From Enterobacter sp. C2 (GTDB lineage: Bacteria > Pseudomonadota > Gammaproteobacteria > Enterobacterales > Enterobacteriaceae): a stretch of 64,000 nt of DNA. Position 1 is the stretch's first letter; every line of letters begins with the position of its first letter. Of the stretch, positions 47,818 to 57,839 are shown piece after piece. The position numbers were made by a program, and so were the translations under genes. The DNA lies in contig NZ_CP082269.1 in NCBI RefSeq assembly GCF_019880405.1, forward strand, positions 1,488,001 to 1,552,000. The letters run 5' to 3'. The notes beneath the pieces are model-generated. The model searched no databases. It was not told the DNA's origin and saw only the letters and a program-made list of their open reading frames with translations.

Positions 47818-48845
47818 GTCATGCGTTACCGAGATGGCGCATCACCGCGCTTATTTTAGCCTGCGTACCGGGGCTACCGCTGATGCTGGTATTGGCCGCA
47901 ACGATTGGCGATATGCCGGTCTCGTTTATCGATACCGCAAAGTCTATCAGTAACGGTCTGGGATTAACTGCCTTTCCGCTTTCTGCGCTTGAAGCCGGGA
48001 TCGTCTGGCAGTACCGGATGAGCCGGGCGGTAATGGCCGCGTGCAGCGGCGGTGGCCTGGCGCTCTGTGGGCTGGTGATGCAGGCCATTTTGCGTAACCC
48101 GCTGGCGGAACCCTATCTGCTGGGTATCTCCGCAGGCGCATCGCTGGGAGCAGTGGGTGTGATGCTGCTAGGTATCGGCGGCAGTGCTCTGAGCGTCAGC
48201 GGTGGGGCATTCGTCGGCGCGTGCCTGGCGTTTGGCCTGATTGTGCTGATCACCCGGGGAATGAGCGACAGCCCACCGCGTATTTTGCTGGCGGGCATCG
48301 CGGGTACCCAGCTGTTCAACGCCCTCACTGCCTACGTGGTCAGCACCTCGGCTAACGCGGAGCAGTCGCGCAGCGTGATGTTTTGGCTGCTGGGAAGTTT
48401 AAGCGGCGTGCGCTGGCCGGATGCGCTGCTAAGCATGGGGGTGACGCTGCTGGGGTTTCTGGTTGTTATCCGTTTTGCACGCGCGCTCGACACCTTTACC
48501 TTCGGTGACGAGGTCTCGACTACCCTCGGGATCCCGGTCACCTTCGTACGGATTGCGTTACTGCTGACCACGGCATTGATCACCGCCAATATTGTCAGCG
48601 CCATTGGCGCGGTTGGTTTTGTCGGGCTGGTGATTCCCCATGTCACGCGGATGCTCACCGGCACGGGCCACGCCATCACGGTGCCCGTGGCGTTTCTGAT
48701 CGGCAGCCACTTTATGATCGTTGCCGATATTATCTCGCGGACGCTGATTGTGCATCAAGTGTTGCCCATCGGCGTGGTAACCGCCCTTGTAGGCGCGCCG
48801 GTCTTTGTTGTGCTCCTGTACCGGAGCCGGGAGAAAAATCAGTGA
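47814..48845 (+). CDS. FecCD-family ABC permease
   Basis: 343 residues with about ten membrane segments, of the type that forms homodimeric permeases such as BtuC. Family marks: LCGLVMQAILRNPLAEPYLLGISAGASLGA and GAVGFVGLVIPHVTR. Overlaps the binding-protein stop by 4 bases and the ATPase start by 4 bases, so translation is coupled throughout. Confidence 0.9.
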   Translation: MSHALPRWRITALILACVPGLPLMLVLAATIGDMPVSFIDTAKSISNGLGLTAFPLSALEAGIVWQYRMSRAVMAACSGGGLALCGLVMQAILRNPLAEPYLLGISAGASLGAVGVMLLGIGGSALSVSGGAFVGACLAFGLIVLITRGMSDSPPRILLAGIAGTQLFNALTAYVVSTSANAEQSRSVMFWLLGSLSGVRWPDALLSMGVTLLGFLVVIRFARALDTFTFGDEVSTTLGIPVTFVRIALLLTTALITANIVSAIGAVGFVGLVIPHVTRMLTGTGHAITVPVAFLIGSHFMIVADIISRTLIVHQVLPIGVVTALVGAPVFVVLLYRSREKNQ

Positions 48846-49615
48846 CCCTGACCGCTGAACGGCTGGAGGTTACCCTCCAGTCACGGAAAATCCTTACTAA
48901 CGTCAACCTGGCGCTGGCAGGGGGCCAGACCATCGGCCTGCTGGGCCCCAACGGCTCGGGCAAGTCGACGCTGCTGCGCTGCCTGGCTGGACTCTATCCG
49001 GGGCTAAAACCGCGTATTCGTCTCAATGGCGATCCCTTAAATACGCTGCCGCTAAAGTCGCTGGCGCGCCGGATGGCCTTCGTGCCCCAGCATGCGGAAG
49101 CCGACGGGGATTTGAGCGTGGAGCAGATTGCCTGCCTCGGACGTACGCCGCACCGCCGGACGTTTGGCGCTCTGGAGGCCAGCGATTGTACCGCCGTTGA
49201 AAAAGCACTGGATCTGATGCAGCTGTCCGGCCTGCGCCACCGGGTATGGCGTCAGCTCTCCGGTGGGGAGCGGCAACGCTGCCAGATTGCCCGAGCCCTG
49301 GCCCAGCAGCCAGAGATTCTGCTGCTGGATGAACCCACCAACCATCTTGATATTCATCACCAGCTTGAGCTGATGGGGCTGATCTCCCGGCTTCCGGTGA
49401 CGGTGGTCGTTGCTCTGCACGATCTCAATCTGGCGGCAAATTACTGCCAGCAGCTGGTGGTGATCGAGAGGGGAAGGGTGGTCAGCGTGGGCGCGCCAGA
49501 GGCAGTGCTCACGCCGGAGGAGATAGAGAAGCGCTGGAAGGTGAAGGCAAAAGTACAGAGAGAAGCGGGCGGCACGATGAGTATTCAGTACCTTCCTCTT
49601 TGCCGCCCGGCATAA
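48842..49615 (+). CDS. ABC transporter ATPase (FecE/BtuD type)
   Basis: 257 residues; Walker A GPNGSGKST at 35-43, signature LSGGERQRCQ, Walker B ILLLDEPTNHLD. GTG start in a GTGA overlap with the permease stop. Last gene of the zigA operon; 9 bases separate it from the convergent isomerase, with no obvious terminator. Confidence 0.9.
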   Translation: MTLTAERLEVTLQSRKILTNVNLALAGGQTIGLLGPNGSGKSTLLRCLAGLYPGLKPRIRLNGDPLNTLPLKSLARRMAFVPQHAEADGDLSVEQIACLGRTPHRRTFGALEASDCTAVEKALDLMQLSGLRHRVWRQLSGGERQRCQIARALAQQPEILLLDEPTNHLDIHHQLELMGLISRLPVTVVVALHDLNLAANYCQQLVVIERGRVVSVGAPEAVLTPEEIEKRWKVKAKVQREAGGTMSIQYLPLCRPA

Positions 49616-49624
49616 TCCTGACTC

Positions 49625-51043
49625 CTACCGGTGCAGATAGGTGCTGACCCCGAGGTAGCGGGTGAAGGCTTCCTGCAAAATCTCGGCGCTGGCGGAGTGG
49701 TTCATGGCGACGTGATGCTCGAAACCGTTGCGACAGATCCACGCCAGCAGGTTCTCCAGGTGCGGAACCTGAATCACCGCCCGGCAGCCGACGGTATCCA
49801 GCGGATCGTCCACCGACTGGCCCTCGCCGACGTAGGCTTTGATCTCGCCGGTGAGATCGTCCGTGCTCAGGCGGAAGTAGGTCAGATTGCCACTCTTCAG
49901 CCGACCATGCACCGCCCCGCAGGTGTTCTCCTTCCCAACGGTGGTGCCAATGATGTCCGCGGTGCCCATATGCGGATCCTCAAGGCTGGCCGCAGCGAAG
50001 TTGCCGCAGTGGAACAGGACGCATTTGTCGCGATCGTCACCGAAGTTGTTGTTCCAGTCGGCAATTGAGGCGGGGCTCATGTTGCTGCTGGCGAGGGCGT
50101 ACATCGACAGCGCCCCCATCACATCCACCTCGCAGGCGCTGGGCATCAGCTGTCCAGACATGATGCTCATGATCGAACAGACGTTGATGCCCAGGTTCTC
50201 CTGCAGTGAGGTCCAGCACTGGATGGCGGTGGTATCGATATCATTAGCAATCACCCACTCGCTGATCACCACAAACAGCTTCGCCATGGTGACAATTTTG
50301 TCTGCCGGAATGCCGCTGGCATCGGCGTTGTCGAGCAGCAGGCGACGCTTCTCATCGACGCGGATATCGTCATCGCGCAGCTGCTTAACCCGGGTAAAGA
50401 CCTCGGAAAGGTCCAGCGTCTCCACGGCGATGCCCAGCCGCTCAAGCAGCTTCTCGCTGTAGCGCACGGTGTTGAACCCCGCCGGTCGCGCGCCGATGGC
50501 CCCAACGCGTACGCCGCGCATGCTGCTCACCACGCGGCAAATCTGCTCGAAGCGACGGAGATCTTTTTCAAACACCTCGCCACTGAGAGCGCAGACATGC
50601 TGAGTGGTTAACGTAAAGGGGATACCGTACTGGCGCATGTTGTTGCAAAGGGAGATCTTGCCGCAGAAGCTGTCCCGGCGGGTGGCGAGCCCCATTTTAT
50701 CGAGGTTGTCCTCTTCGGCCTGGATCAGCACCGGCACGTTGAGGCCCGAAAGACGCAGGGTCTCCGCCACCGCCTTCTCATCACCAAAGTTAGGCAGCAG
50801 CACCACCACACCGTGAATGTCATCCCGATGGGCGCGAAACAGCTCGGCGCAGATCTTCGCATCCTGGCGGGTTTCAACCCCGCCTAGCTCGGTCTGCGTC
50901 TCATCCAGCATAATGGTGTTAATGCCCAGGCGGGCAAAGAGCGCGGTGGCCTGCTCGCGCGCTTCGGCTACCAGATAGCTGGGGAAGAATCCCCGGTTAC
51001 CAATAATAACGCCCATGGTCAGGTTCTGCGGAATTCGGGACAT
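49625..51043 (-). CDS. FucI-like sugar isomerase (COG2407 type)
   Basis: 472 residues of the L-fucose/L-arabinose isomerase superfamily, shorter than E. coli FucI (591), so not FucI itself. Likely metal-ligand regions are the Glu in PSACEVDVMGALSMYAL and the late His residues in FEHHVAMNHS. It interconverts an aldose and ketose in the superfamily; the substrate is unknown. Shine-Dalgarno GGAGAG precedes the ATG. Its promoter element is shared with the ABC transporter, 5 kb away. Confidence 0.8.
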   Translation of the reverse strand: MSRIPQNLTMGVIIGNRGFFPSYLVAEAREQATALFARLGINTIMLDETQTELGGVETRQDAKICAELFRAHRDDIHGVVVLLPNFGDEKAVAETLRLSGLNVPVLIQAEEDNLDKMGLATRRDSFCGKISLCNNMRQYGIPFTLTTQHVCALSGEVFEKDLRRFEQICRVVSSMRGVRVGAIGARPAGFNTVRYSEKLLERLGIAVETLDLSEVFTRVKQLRDDDIRVDEKRRLLLDNADASGIPADKIVTMAKLFVVISEWVIANDIDTTAIQCWTSLQENLGINVCSIMSIMSGQLMPSACEVDVMGALSMYALASSNMSPASIADWNNNFGDDRDKCVLFHCGNFAAASLEDPHMGTADIIGTTVGKENTCGAVHGRLKSGNLTYFRLSTDDLTGEIKAYVGEGQSVDDPLDTVGCRAVIQVPHLENLLAWICRNGFEHHVAMNHSASAEILQEAFTRYLGVSTYLHR

Positions 51044-51065
51044 TGCTCTCTCTCCAGTAATCGGC

Positions 51066-51099
51066 TTGAATATATATTCATTTATGATTTATTATTCAT
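51066..51099 (-). promoter_or_regulatory. Shared 34-bp operator, isomerase copy
   Basis: Contains TGAATATATATTCA (51067-51080, perfect palindrome) and the related TGATTTATTATTCA (51085-51098), centres 18 bp apart. 32 of 34 positions equal the copy at 56450-56483. It begins 23 bases before the isomerase ATG. Probably bound by the SorC-type regulator encoded alongside. Confidence 0.75.
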
Positions 51100-51158
51100 T
51101 AGAGTAAGATATGCGCTACTTTTCCCTTTGTCACCACGCGCATAGGCTATTTTCTGAG

Positions 51159-51180
51159 AAAGGAGAAAACGATCACAGTT
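51159..51180 (-). promoter_or_regulatory. CRP-like site upstream of the isomerase
   Basis: Minus strand AACTGTGATCG... has a perfect TGTGA left half and, six bases on, TCTCC against TCACA. An equivalent site stands at the same distance from the operator upstream of the transporter. Confidence 0.4.
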
Positions 51181-51263
51181 GGTTCAGCAAGCGAAAGCAA
51201 GGCGTGCTTGTTATCTATTCAGGTATGCATAAAAATAACAGATAGAAAATCAAGGGGAACGCT

Positions 51264-52214
51264 ATGTCGAAGCAGGATGAACAACGCTTGCTGGTGAAGA
51301 TCGCCACGCTCTATTACAGCGAAAACAAAAAGCAGTCTGAAATTGCCTCGCTGCTGCACCTGTCACAATCTTTTGTCTCACGCGCGCTGACGCGCTGTCA
51401 GAAAGAGGGCCTGGTTAAGATCACCGTCGTCCAACCGACCAATATTTTTGTCGAACTGGAGAAGGCCATTGAGGAGCGCTTTGGCATTCGCCAGGCCATC
51501 GTGGTGGATATCGGCGAGAACGCCAGCAACGGACAGCTCAAACACGCCATCGGCAGCGCGGCAGCGCACTATGTTGAAACGCGCCTGCGGCCGGAAGATC
51601 TGGTGGGTATCTCCTCCTGGAGCAGCACCATTCGTTGCATGGTGGACGAGATGCACCCGCAGAATATCCGGGCGGCAGGGGTGATCCAGCTGCTGGGCGG
51701 CGTTGGCCCCAACGGCAACGTGCAGGCGACGATCCTCACCCAGCAGCTGGCGGCGCACCTCGGCTGCCCGGCGTGGCTGCTGCCCTCCCAGAGTATTGAA
51801 CACTCGGTGGAGGAGCGTGCCCGGCTGGTGAACAGCCCGGACGTGGCGGCAGCGGTAGCCAAATTTGACGAGGTGGATGTCGCCATCGTCGGCATTGGCG
51901 AGCTTGAGCCATCTCAGTTGCTAAAAAATTCCGGTAACTACTACAACGAAGAGATGCTGACGCTGCTGGCAGAGCGCGGGGCGGTGGGGGATATCTGCCT
52001 CCACTACTACGATGCCGCCGGTAACCCGGTGCTGAGCCAGGAGGAGGATCCGGTTATCGGCATGGAGCTGGCGCAGATGCGCGCCTGCCAGCACGTTATC
52101 GCCCTGGCGGGAGGCCTGGAAAAAAGCAACGCTATTCGCGGCGCGCTGGAGGGAAACTATATCGATGTGTTAATTACCGACTTCGCCACCGCCCGCAGCC
52201 TGATGAAGAAGTGA
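51264..52214 (+). CDS. SorC/DeoR-type sugar-binding transcriptional regulator
   Basis: 316 residues: N-terminal helix-turn-helix (KKQSEIASLLHLSQSFVSRALTR in two pieces, about 22-46) and a C-terminal sugar-phosphate-binding domain (PF04198 type) with GISSWSSTIRCMV and the late VLITDFATARSL. Related to LsrR and SorC, which respond to phosphorylated sugars. Lies between the isomerase and transporter operons and divergent from the isomerase; presumed regulator of both. Confidence 0.88.
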   Translation: MSKQDEQRLLVKIATLYYSENKKQSEIASLLHLSQSFVSRALTRCQKEGLVKITVVQPTNIFVELEKAIEERFGIRQAIVVDIGENASNGQLKHAIGSAAAHYVETRLRPEDLVGISSWSSTIRCMVDEMHPQNIRAAGVIQLLGGVGPNGNVQATILTQQLAAHLGCPAWLLPSQSIEHSVEERARLVNSPDVAAAVAKFDEVDVAIVGIGELEPSQLLKNSGNYYNEEMLTLLAERGAVGDICLHYYDAAGNPVLSQEEDPVIGMELAQMRACQHVIALAGGLEKSNAIRGALEGNYIDVLITDFATARSLMKK

Positions 52215-52222
52215 TCCGCCTC

Positions 52223-52244
52223 TCCCGGGCAGCTAAGCCCGGGA
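52223..52244. terminator. Hairpin between regulator and permease genes
   Basis: TCCCGGGC / GCCCGGGA stem with loop AGCTAA between the convergent stop codons. No T-run on either side, so it may act with Rho or as an mRNA stabiliser. Confidence 0.5.
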
Positions 52245-52257
52245 AGATGCGCAGGGG

Positions 52258-53346
52258 CTACTTACCTTCCATTACCGCTTTCTGCGCCACCACCGCGGCT
52301 TTCTGCTGCATGCGGTTTTGCATCTGGTCGATGATAACCGCCACGATAATCACGATGCCTTTAATCACCATCTGCCAGAACTCGCTGACGCCCATCATGA
52401 CCAGGCCATCGGCAAGGAAACCGATCACGAAAGCGCCGATCAGCGTGCCGAGAATGGTGCCGCGCCCGCCTGCCAGCGAGGTCCCGCCAAGCACCACCGC
52501 CGCGATAGCGTTCATCTCAAAGGCGGTGCCGTTGGCCGGATGGCTGGCCACCAGCTGCGCGGAGACCACGATCCCGGCAATCGCTGCACACAGACCGGAG
52601 AGCATATAGACCAGGATTTTAACCTGCTTGACCTTGACGCCGGAGAGCTCGGCGGCACGCTCGTTATCGCCAATGGCATAGACGTGGCGACCAAAGGGCA
52701 GGCGGCGTGCAACGTAGGCGATAATCAGCGCCAGTACGATCATCATCCAGATCGCCCACGGAATGCCGAACAGCGTTCCGGCTCCGATCTCATCAAAGCC
52801 GGTATTGCCCAGCAGCGGGTTTCCGGACAGGCCGGGGAAGGTCTGTCCATCGGAGGTCAACATTGCCGCCCCGCGCAGGACGTACATGGTGCCAAGGGTG
52901 CAGATAAAGGGCGCGACGTTGTAGCGGGTGATGATCCAGCCGTTGGCCGCGCCAATCAGGGCGCCGATCAGCAGCACCACGGGTACGATCACCCAGACGC
53001 TGGGGAAGATGGCGATACCAAACATTGGCAGCACGATGCCTTTAGTGATCATCCACCCGGCAATCATCCCGCACAGGCCCAGCGTTGCGCCGATAGAGAG
53101 GTCGATCCCGGCGGTGATAATCACGAAGGTGATCCCGAGCGCCAGGAAGGCGTTGATGGCGATATGCTTGATCATGATCACCATGCTGCCTGCCGACAGG
53201 AACCCCGGCACCATCACCGTGAAGAAGCCGACAATAAGAAAAAGGGCGATAAAGGTACGTAGCTTCAGCAGAATAAGCAGGATATTTTCGCGGGACAGCG
53301 AGGCCGCGCCGCGCGGTGTTAACGTAGCCGATTGGACTGTTTTCAT
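52258..53346 (-). CDS. Ribose-type ABC transporter permease
   Basis: 362 residues with eight or more membrane segments (RbsC family). The conserved DLSIGATLGLCG and the cytoplasmic loop YAIGDNERAAELSGVKVKQVK with GGTSLAGGRGTILGTLIGA are visible. The start MKTVQSATL is preferred; the longer frame overlaps the ATPase gene. It starts 1 base past the ATPase stop. Confidence 0.9.
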   Translation of the reverse strand: MKTVQSATLTPRGAASLSRENILLILLKLRTFIALFLIVGFFTVMVPGFLSAGSMVIMIKHIAINAFLALGITFVIITAGIDLSIGATLGLCGMIAGWMITKGIVLPMFGIAIFPSVWVIVPVVLLIGALIGAANGWIITRYNVAPFICTLGTMYVLRGAAMLTSDGQTFPGLSGNPLLGNTGFDEIGAGTLFGIPWAIWMMIVLALIIAYVARRLPFGRHVYAIGDNERAAELSGVKVKQVKILVYMLSGLCAAIAGIVVSAQLVASHPANGTAFEMNAIAAVVLGGTSLAGGRGTILGTLIGAFVIGFLADGLVMMGVSEFWQMVIKGIVIIVAVIIDQMQNRMQQKAAVVAQKAVMEGK

Positions 53347-53347
53347 C

Positions 53348-54874
53348 TTAAAACCCCTGAGCACTTGCTGTGACCAGCGCTGATTCTTCGGCCCGATCGC
53401 GAACGATATCGGCGGTGAGTTTGCCACCGGACATCACCAGAATACGGTCGGAAACCGCCATAATTTCTTTTAAATCCGAGGTGGAGAAGACCACCGCGAT
53501 GCCCTGCTGCGAGAGCTGGACCATCATGCGAAACACATCCGCTTTCGCGCCGACGTCAATGCCCCGCGTCGGTTCATCAAGAAATAGCACCCTGGGATTG
53601 GTCAGCAGCGAGCGGCCAATCACCACCTTCTGCTGGTTGCCGCCGCTCAGGGCCTGGATCTCTACCTGCGGGGAGGAGACCTTGATCGACAGGTCGCCGA
53701 TGGTGCCTGCCACGACGGCATCCTCCTCTTTGCTGGCGATGGTGAGCCCACGCTGCAGGCGTCGCCACAGGCTGGCGATGGTCAGGTTGCTCGCTACTGA
53801 GGAAATAGGGAAGATCCCGGTCCGCTTGCGATCTTCCGGCACCAGGCTCATGCCCATCCGGATGCGATCGGCGGTCGCCAGACGCTGGGGCACCGGCTTG
53901 CTGTCGAGCCATAGCTTGCCGAAGTAGTTGCGCTCGGTACCCAGCAGGCACTCGAACAGCTCCGTGCGTCCGGCCCCCATCAGGCCGTAAATACCGACGA
54001 TCTCTCCAGCATGGACCTTAAAGCTAACGTCGTTAACCACCGTGTTGCCCGCCGCGTTAACGCAGGTAATATGCTCAGCTTCCAGTAGCGGCGGGCCAAA
54101 GGTGCGTCCTGGTTCGAGAAAGTTGCTCACCGGATCGCTACCAAGCATCTCGCGGACGATCCACGGCACGTCGATATCTTTTACCTTCGCTTCCGCCTGG
54201 AACTTGCCGTCGCGCAGGATGGTAATGACGTCGCCGATGGCCATCAGCTCCTCCAGGCGGTGCGAAATGTAAATGATGGTCACCCCCTGGCGAGTCAGCT
54301 CGCGGATCACGCGAAACAGGATCTCCACTTCGGTTTTACTCAGCGCCGAGGTAGGTTCATCAAGGATCAGAATATCCGCATCCTCCGCCAGCGCTTTGGC
54401 GATCTCTATCAGCTGCTGCTGGCCGACCTTGAGGTTACCGACCAGCTCACGAGGGGAGATGGGCTGGTCAAGGCGCAACAGCAGCTCGGCGGCGCGGCGC
54501 TCCTGCTCACCTTCATTGATGGGCGCGACGCCTTTTTGCAGTTCGCGGCCAAGAAAAATATTCTCGGCCACGTTAAGGTTTTCAAACAGATTCAGCTCCT
54601 GATGCACCATGCCGATCCCGTGGGCCGCCGCCGCACGGGTGCTTGAGAAGTGCACCGGCTCGCCGTTCAGCAGGATCTCGCCAAGGCTAGGCTGCTGGAC
54701 GCCGGCCAGGATCTTCATCAGCGTCGATTTACCGGCCCCGTTCTCGCCAATGATGACGTTAACCTTGCCGCGCCAGACGTTATAATCAACGTTATCCAGT
54801 GCCACGGTGCCGGGAAAGAGCATCGAGATACCGCGCGTGCGCAGGATAATGTCATCCACCGGGGTAACGCTCAT
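53348..54874 (-). CDS. Ribose-type ABC transporter ATPase, two-domain
   Basis: 508 residues with two fused nucleotide-binding domains (RbsA family). Walker A GENGAGKST at 43-51 and signature VGQQQLIEIAKAL in the N half. The C half has a degenerate Walker A (GLMGAGRTEL) and a good signature LSGGNQQKVVIGR, as is usual for RbsA-type proteins. Its start overlaps the DUF2291 stop by one base. Confidence 0.93.
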   Translation of the reverse strand: MSVTPVDDIILRTRGISMLFPGTVALDNVDYNVWRGKVNVIIGENGAGKSTLMKILAGVQQPSLGEILLNGEPVHFSSTRAAAAHGIGMVHQELNLFENLNVAENIFLGRELQKGVAPINEGEQERRAAELLLRLDQPISPRELVGNLKVGQQQLIEIAKALAEDADILILDEPTSALSKTEVEILFRVIRELTRQGVTIIYISHRLEELMAIGDVITILRDGKFQAEAKVKDIDVPWIVREMLGSDPVSNFLEPGRTFGPPLLEAEHITCVNAAGNTVVNDVSFKVHAGEIVGIYGLMGAGRTELFECLLGTERNYFGKLWLDSKPVPQRLATADRIRMGMSLVPEDRKRTGIFPISSVASNLTIASLWRRLQRGLTIASKEEDAVVAGTIGDLSIKVSSPQVEIQALSGGNQQKVVIGRSLLTNPRVLFLDEPTRGIDVGAKADVFRMMVQLSQQGIAVVFSTSDLKEIMAVSDRILVMSGGKLTADIVRDRAEESALVTASAQGF

Positions 54875-55482
54875 TACGGGGCCTCCTGTTTAACATCCAG
54901 CGCGGCAGCATCCTGGGCTTTGCCGTTGGCCAGCGTGACGGCAAACAGCACGGTGGTGGGTTTACCGCTCCAGCCAGCGTCGATTTTCGGCAGATGCTTT
55001 GCGGCCTCGCGGTTATAGGCGCGAGAGAGCTGGGCGAACTGCACCTGGTTAGTAAAGTCTTCAAACTTAAAGCCGGTGGCATCGCGAATGGCGTTGCCAC
55101 GCATCACCGGCCCAAGCTGGATTGTCAGCGGCTGGTTGTCGACCGTGAACGTCAGCTTCTGCTCGCGCGCGTTGCTGATATCGACGGCGGTCACCTGGCT
55201 AGTCAGGCGAACAAAAACGCTCCTGGGTGCGCCGCTGGCGGCTTTCAGCTGGCTGGCAAACGCGCTGGCGTCCAGCGCATGTTGGTTAGCGGCATCCATA
55301 ACGCGGGATTGCCAGGTCTGTTGCGCGATCTGCTGCGGGGTCAGATTGTCGAAATTCTGTTTCGCATTTGGATCGACAGGCATGATTGGCTTGCCGTTTT
55401 CATCCAGATCCACCACCGTGCAGGCCGTCAGCAACAGGGTGGTGCACCCTATCAGCGCGATACCCCATTGTTTTACGCCCAT
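54874..55482 (-). CDS. DUF2291 lipoprotein of the sugar transporter operon
   Basis: 202 residues with lipobox LLLTAC (Cys21) and the conserved VVDLDENGKPI. DUF2291 proteins are commonly found with Rbs-type transporters; their role is unknown. Between the binding protein (12 bases upstream) and the ATPase. Confidence 0.85.
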   Translation of the reverse strand: MGVKQWGIALIGCTTLLLTACTVVDLDENGKPIMPVDPNAKQNFDNLTPQQIAQQTWQSRVMDAANQHALDASAFASQLKAASGAPRSVFVRLTSQVTAVDISNAREQKLTFTVDNQPLTIQLGPVMRGNAIRDATGFKFEDFTNQVQFAQLSRAYNREAAKHLPKIDAGWSGKPTTVLFAVTLANGKAQDAAALDVKQEAP

Positions 55483-55494
55483 AGCGCCTCCGCC

Positions 55495-56483
<989 letters not shown>

Positions 56484-56539
56484 GTTAACGATAAGGCCGA
56501 GTTGTAAAACTGTCTACGGTTTGCGCAGGTAATTTCTTA

Positions 56540-56561
56540 AAAGGAGAAAAGGATCACGGTC
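56540..56561 (-). promoter_or_regulatory. CRP-like site upstream of the sugar transporter
   Basis: Minus strand carries GTGATCCTTTTCTCCTTT, nearly equal to the element before the isomerase, 56 bases beyond the operator (59 there). Left half CGTGA is one base off the CRP consensus. Confidence 0.35.
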
Positions 56562-56607
56562 TATGGCATGAACGACATGAAGCCGGAGAGGAGGTACATG
56601 CAGGCTG

Positions 56608-56868
56608 CTATTTTGTCGCCAGCAGCATGCGGAGACGCTTATGGCATTTTTGGCCGCCTTCACTGCCTGCGCTACTGCTTGCCATTCGCAGGCAGGCTTC
56701 ACGGCGCAGCGCAATTCGCTCCCGCGCACGGTCAGTCTCAACGCAATCAAAAATATGCAGCCAGCGGGTGGCGGCCCGACGCCAGAGCCCTGCACGCTCA
56801 AGCGCTTCAGCAATAGCGTCGTTCAGCAGCATAGCTTCAGTTAGGGTCGATGATTCTGTTTCGGACAT
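56608..56868 (-). CDS. PerC-family regulator
   Basis: 86 residues. The segment AEALERAGLWRRAATRWLHIFDCVETDRARERIALRREACL is the typical PerC pattern found in many enterobacterial islands and prophages. PerC in enteropathogenic E. coli activates virulence genes; the target here is unknown. Presence supports the accessory origin of the region. Confidence 0.8.
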   Translation of the reverse strand: MSETESSTLTEAMLLNDAIAEALERAGLWRRAATRWLHIFDCVETDRARERIALRREACLRMASSSAGSEGGQKCHKRLRMLLATK

Positions 56869-56931
56869 AGTTAATAGCCGTTAAATCAGTCAGAAAGTGC
56901 GGCAGATAAAATCCGCCGCGTGGAGAGAGGC

Positions 56932-57183
56932 TTAACGCTTAGCCGCATTTTTGACGTCAGCTTTCGCGTTATCGCAAGCGGCCTGATTGTTAGCGCAGGC
57001 ATCTTTCGCCGCCTGGGCCTGTTTTTGCGCCGTGGCTTTAGCGGTTGATTTTGCTTGAGAGCACTGGGTTGGGTTATCCTGGCAGGCGGATTTGGCATTT
57101 GCCGCAATCTGACCGTTCGCCGCGCTGGCCGCGCCGCAGACCAATAATGTACAGACACCCAGCATCGTGGCTAACTTTTTCAT
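56932..57183 (-). CDS. Small secreted protein with twin CX6C motifs
   Basis: 83 residues: signal peptide MKKLATMLGVCTLLVCGAASA, then a Lys/Ala/Gln-rich, strongly helical mature part with exactly two CX6C pairs (ACQDNPTQC and ACANNQAAC) about 23 residues apart. This suggests a disulfide-stapled helical hairpin in the periplasm. Family not recognised. Start chosen at the second of two adjacent ATGs, 7 bases after AAGG. Confidence 0.75.
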   Translation of the reverse strand: MKKLATMLGVCTLLVCGAASAANGQIAANAKSACQDNPTQCSQAKSTAKATAQKQAQAAKDACANNQAACDNAKADVKNAAKR

Positions 57184-57369
57184 CATAATACCTTTGTTAA
57201 AAGATTTTTTTTCGGTAAAGCACAGCGAGGCTGCGCTGCATTTCCTTGCGCCAGCGATAATACAGGGATATGGCATCCCATAGTCTTGCTAATTAATTTC
57301 AACGAGTAACAATGTGCCAGCACTTTTTAATAATGTTACTTTTTTGCCAGCTATTAACCGAAAGGATCG

Positions 57370-57699
57370 CTAGAGGGGCTTGTTAATAGTGAGGTACATC
57401 GCGTTGAGCTGCTGTAAACGGCTATTATAGGCGTTAGTTAAACAGGTAATATTGCCGCCACACTGCCTTCTATGGTTAAGCCACGCCCGCTGGGCATCCT
57501 GCATATCACCCTGTGTACCCATGGCAAACAGACCGCGCAGGAGGCGGTATGTCGTTGTCATTTCTACATCTTTGTCGTTGAGCGTAAGATTTGTGCAAAT
57601 TGCCTTTTCATCTGCTGATTTGGCTTTTGTGCAGTCGAAGCTGGCAGCGCTGGTGGTAAAGGAAATAAAAAGAGCACAGGTCAGTACTGTCTTTTTCAT
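57370..57699 (-). CDS. LprI-family (DUF1311) periplasmic protein
   Basis: 109 residues: signal peptide MKKTVLTCALFISFTTSAAS, then FDCTKAKSADEKAICTN...LNDKDVEM and AQRAWLNHRRQCG, the marks of the lysozyme-inhibitor LprI/DUF1311 domain. Four Cys residues are positioned for two disulfides. Whether it inhibits lysozyme is unproven. Separate promoter likely. Confidence 0.85.
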   Translation of the reverse strand: MKKTVLTCALFISFTTSAASFDCTKAKSADEKAICTNLTLNDKDVEMTTTYRLLRGLFAMGTQGDMQDAQRAWLNHRRQCGGNITCLTNAYNSRLQQLNAMYLTINKPL

Positions 57700-57817
57700 C
57701 TCGGATCCTTTCTCATTTCTAAAATGATATCTGGTGGCTGATTAATAAGTTGAGTTAATTTTATTTGTCTGGTGAATATTTAAAACAGGGTGATGCAGTT
57801 AAGTATGCCATATATAA

Positions 57818-57839
57818 AAAAACCGCCGAAGCGGTTTTT
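57818..57839 (-). terminator. Terminator of the DinI-like gene
   Basis: AAAAACCGC / GCGGTTTTT stem with loop CGAA, overlapping the stop codon and followed on the minus strand by T and AT-rich bases. Confidence 0.85.

Noticed and set aside
52318-53262. Rightward 314-codon frame inside the sugar permease gene
   Set aside because: His/Asp/Gly-rich antisense text of a membrane protein gene; no start signal.
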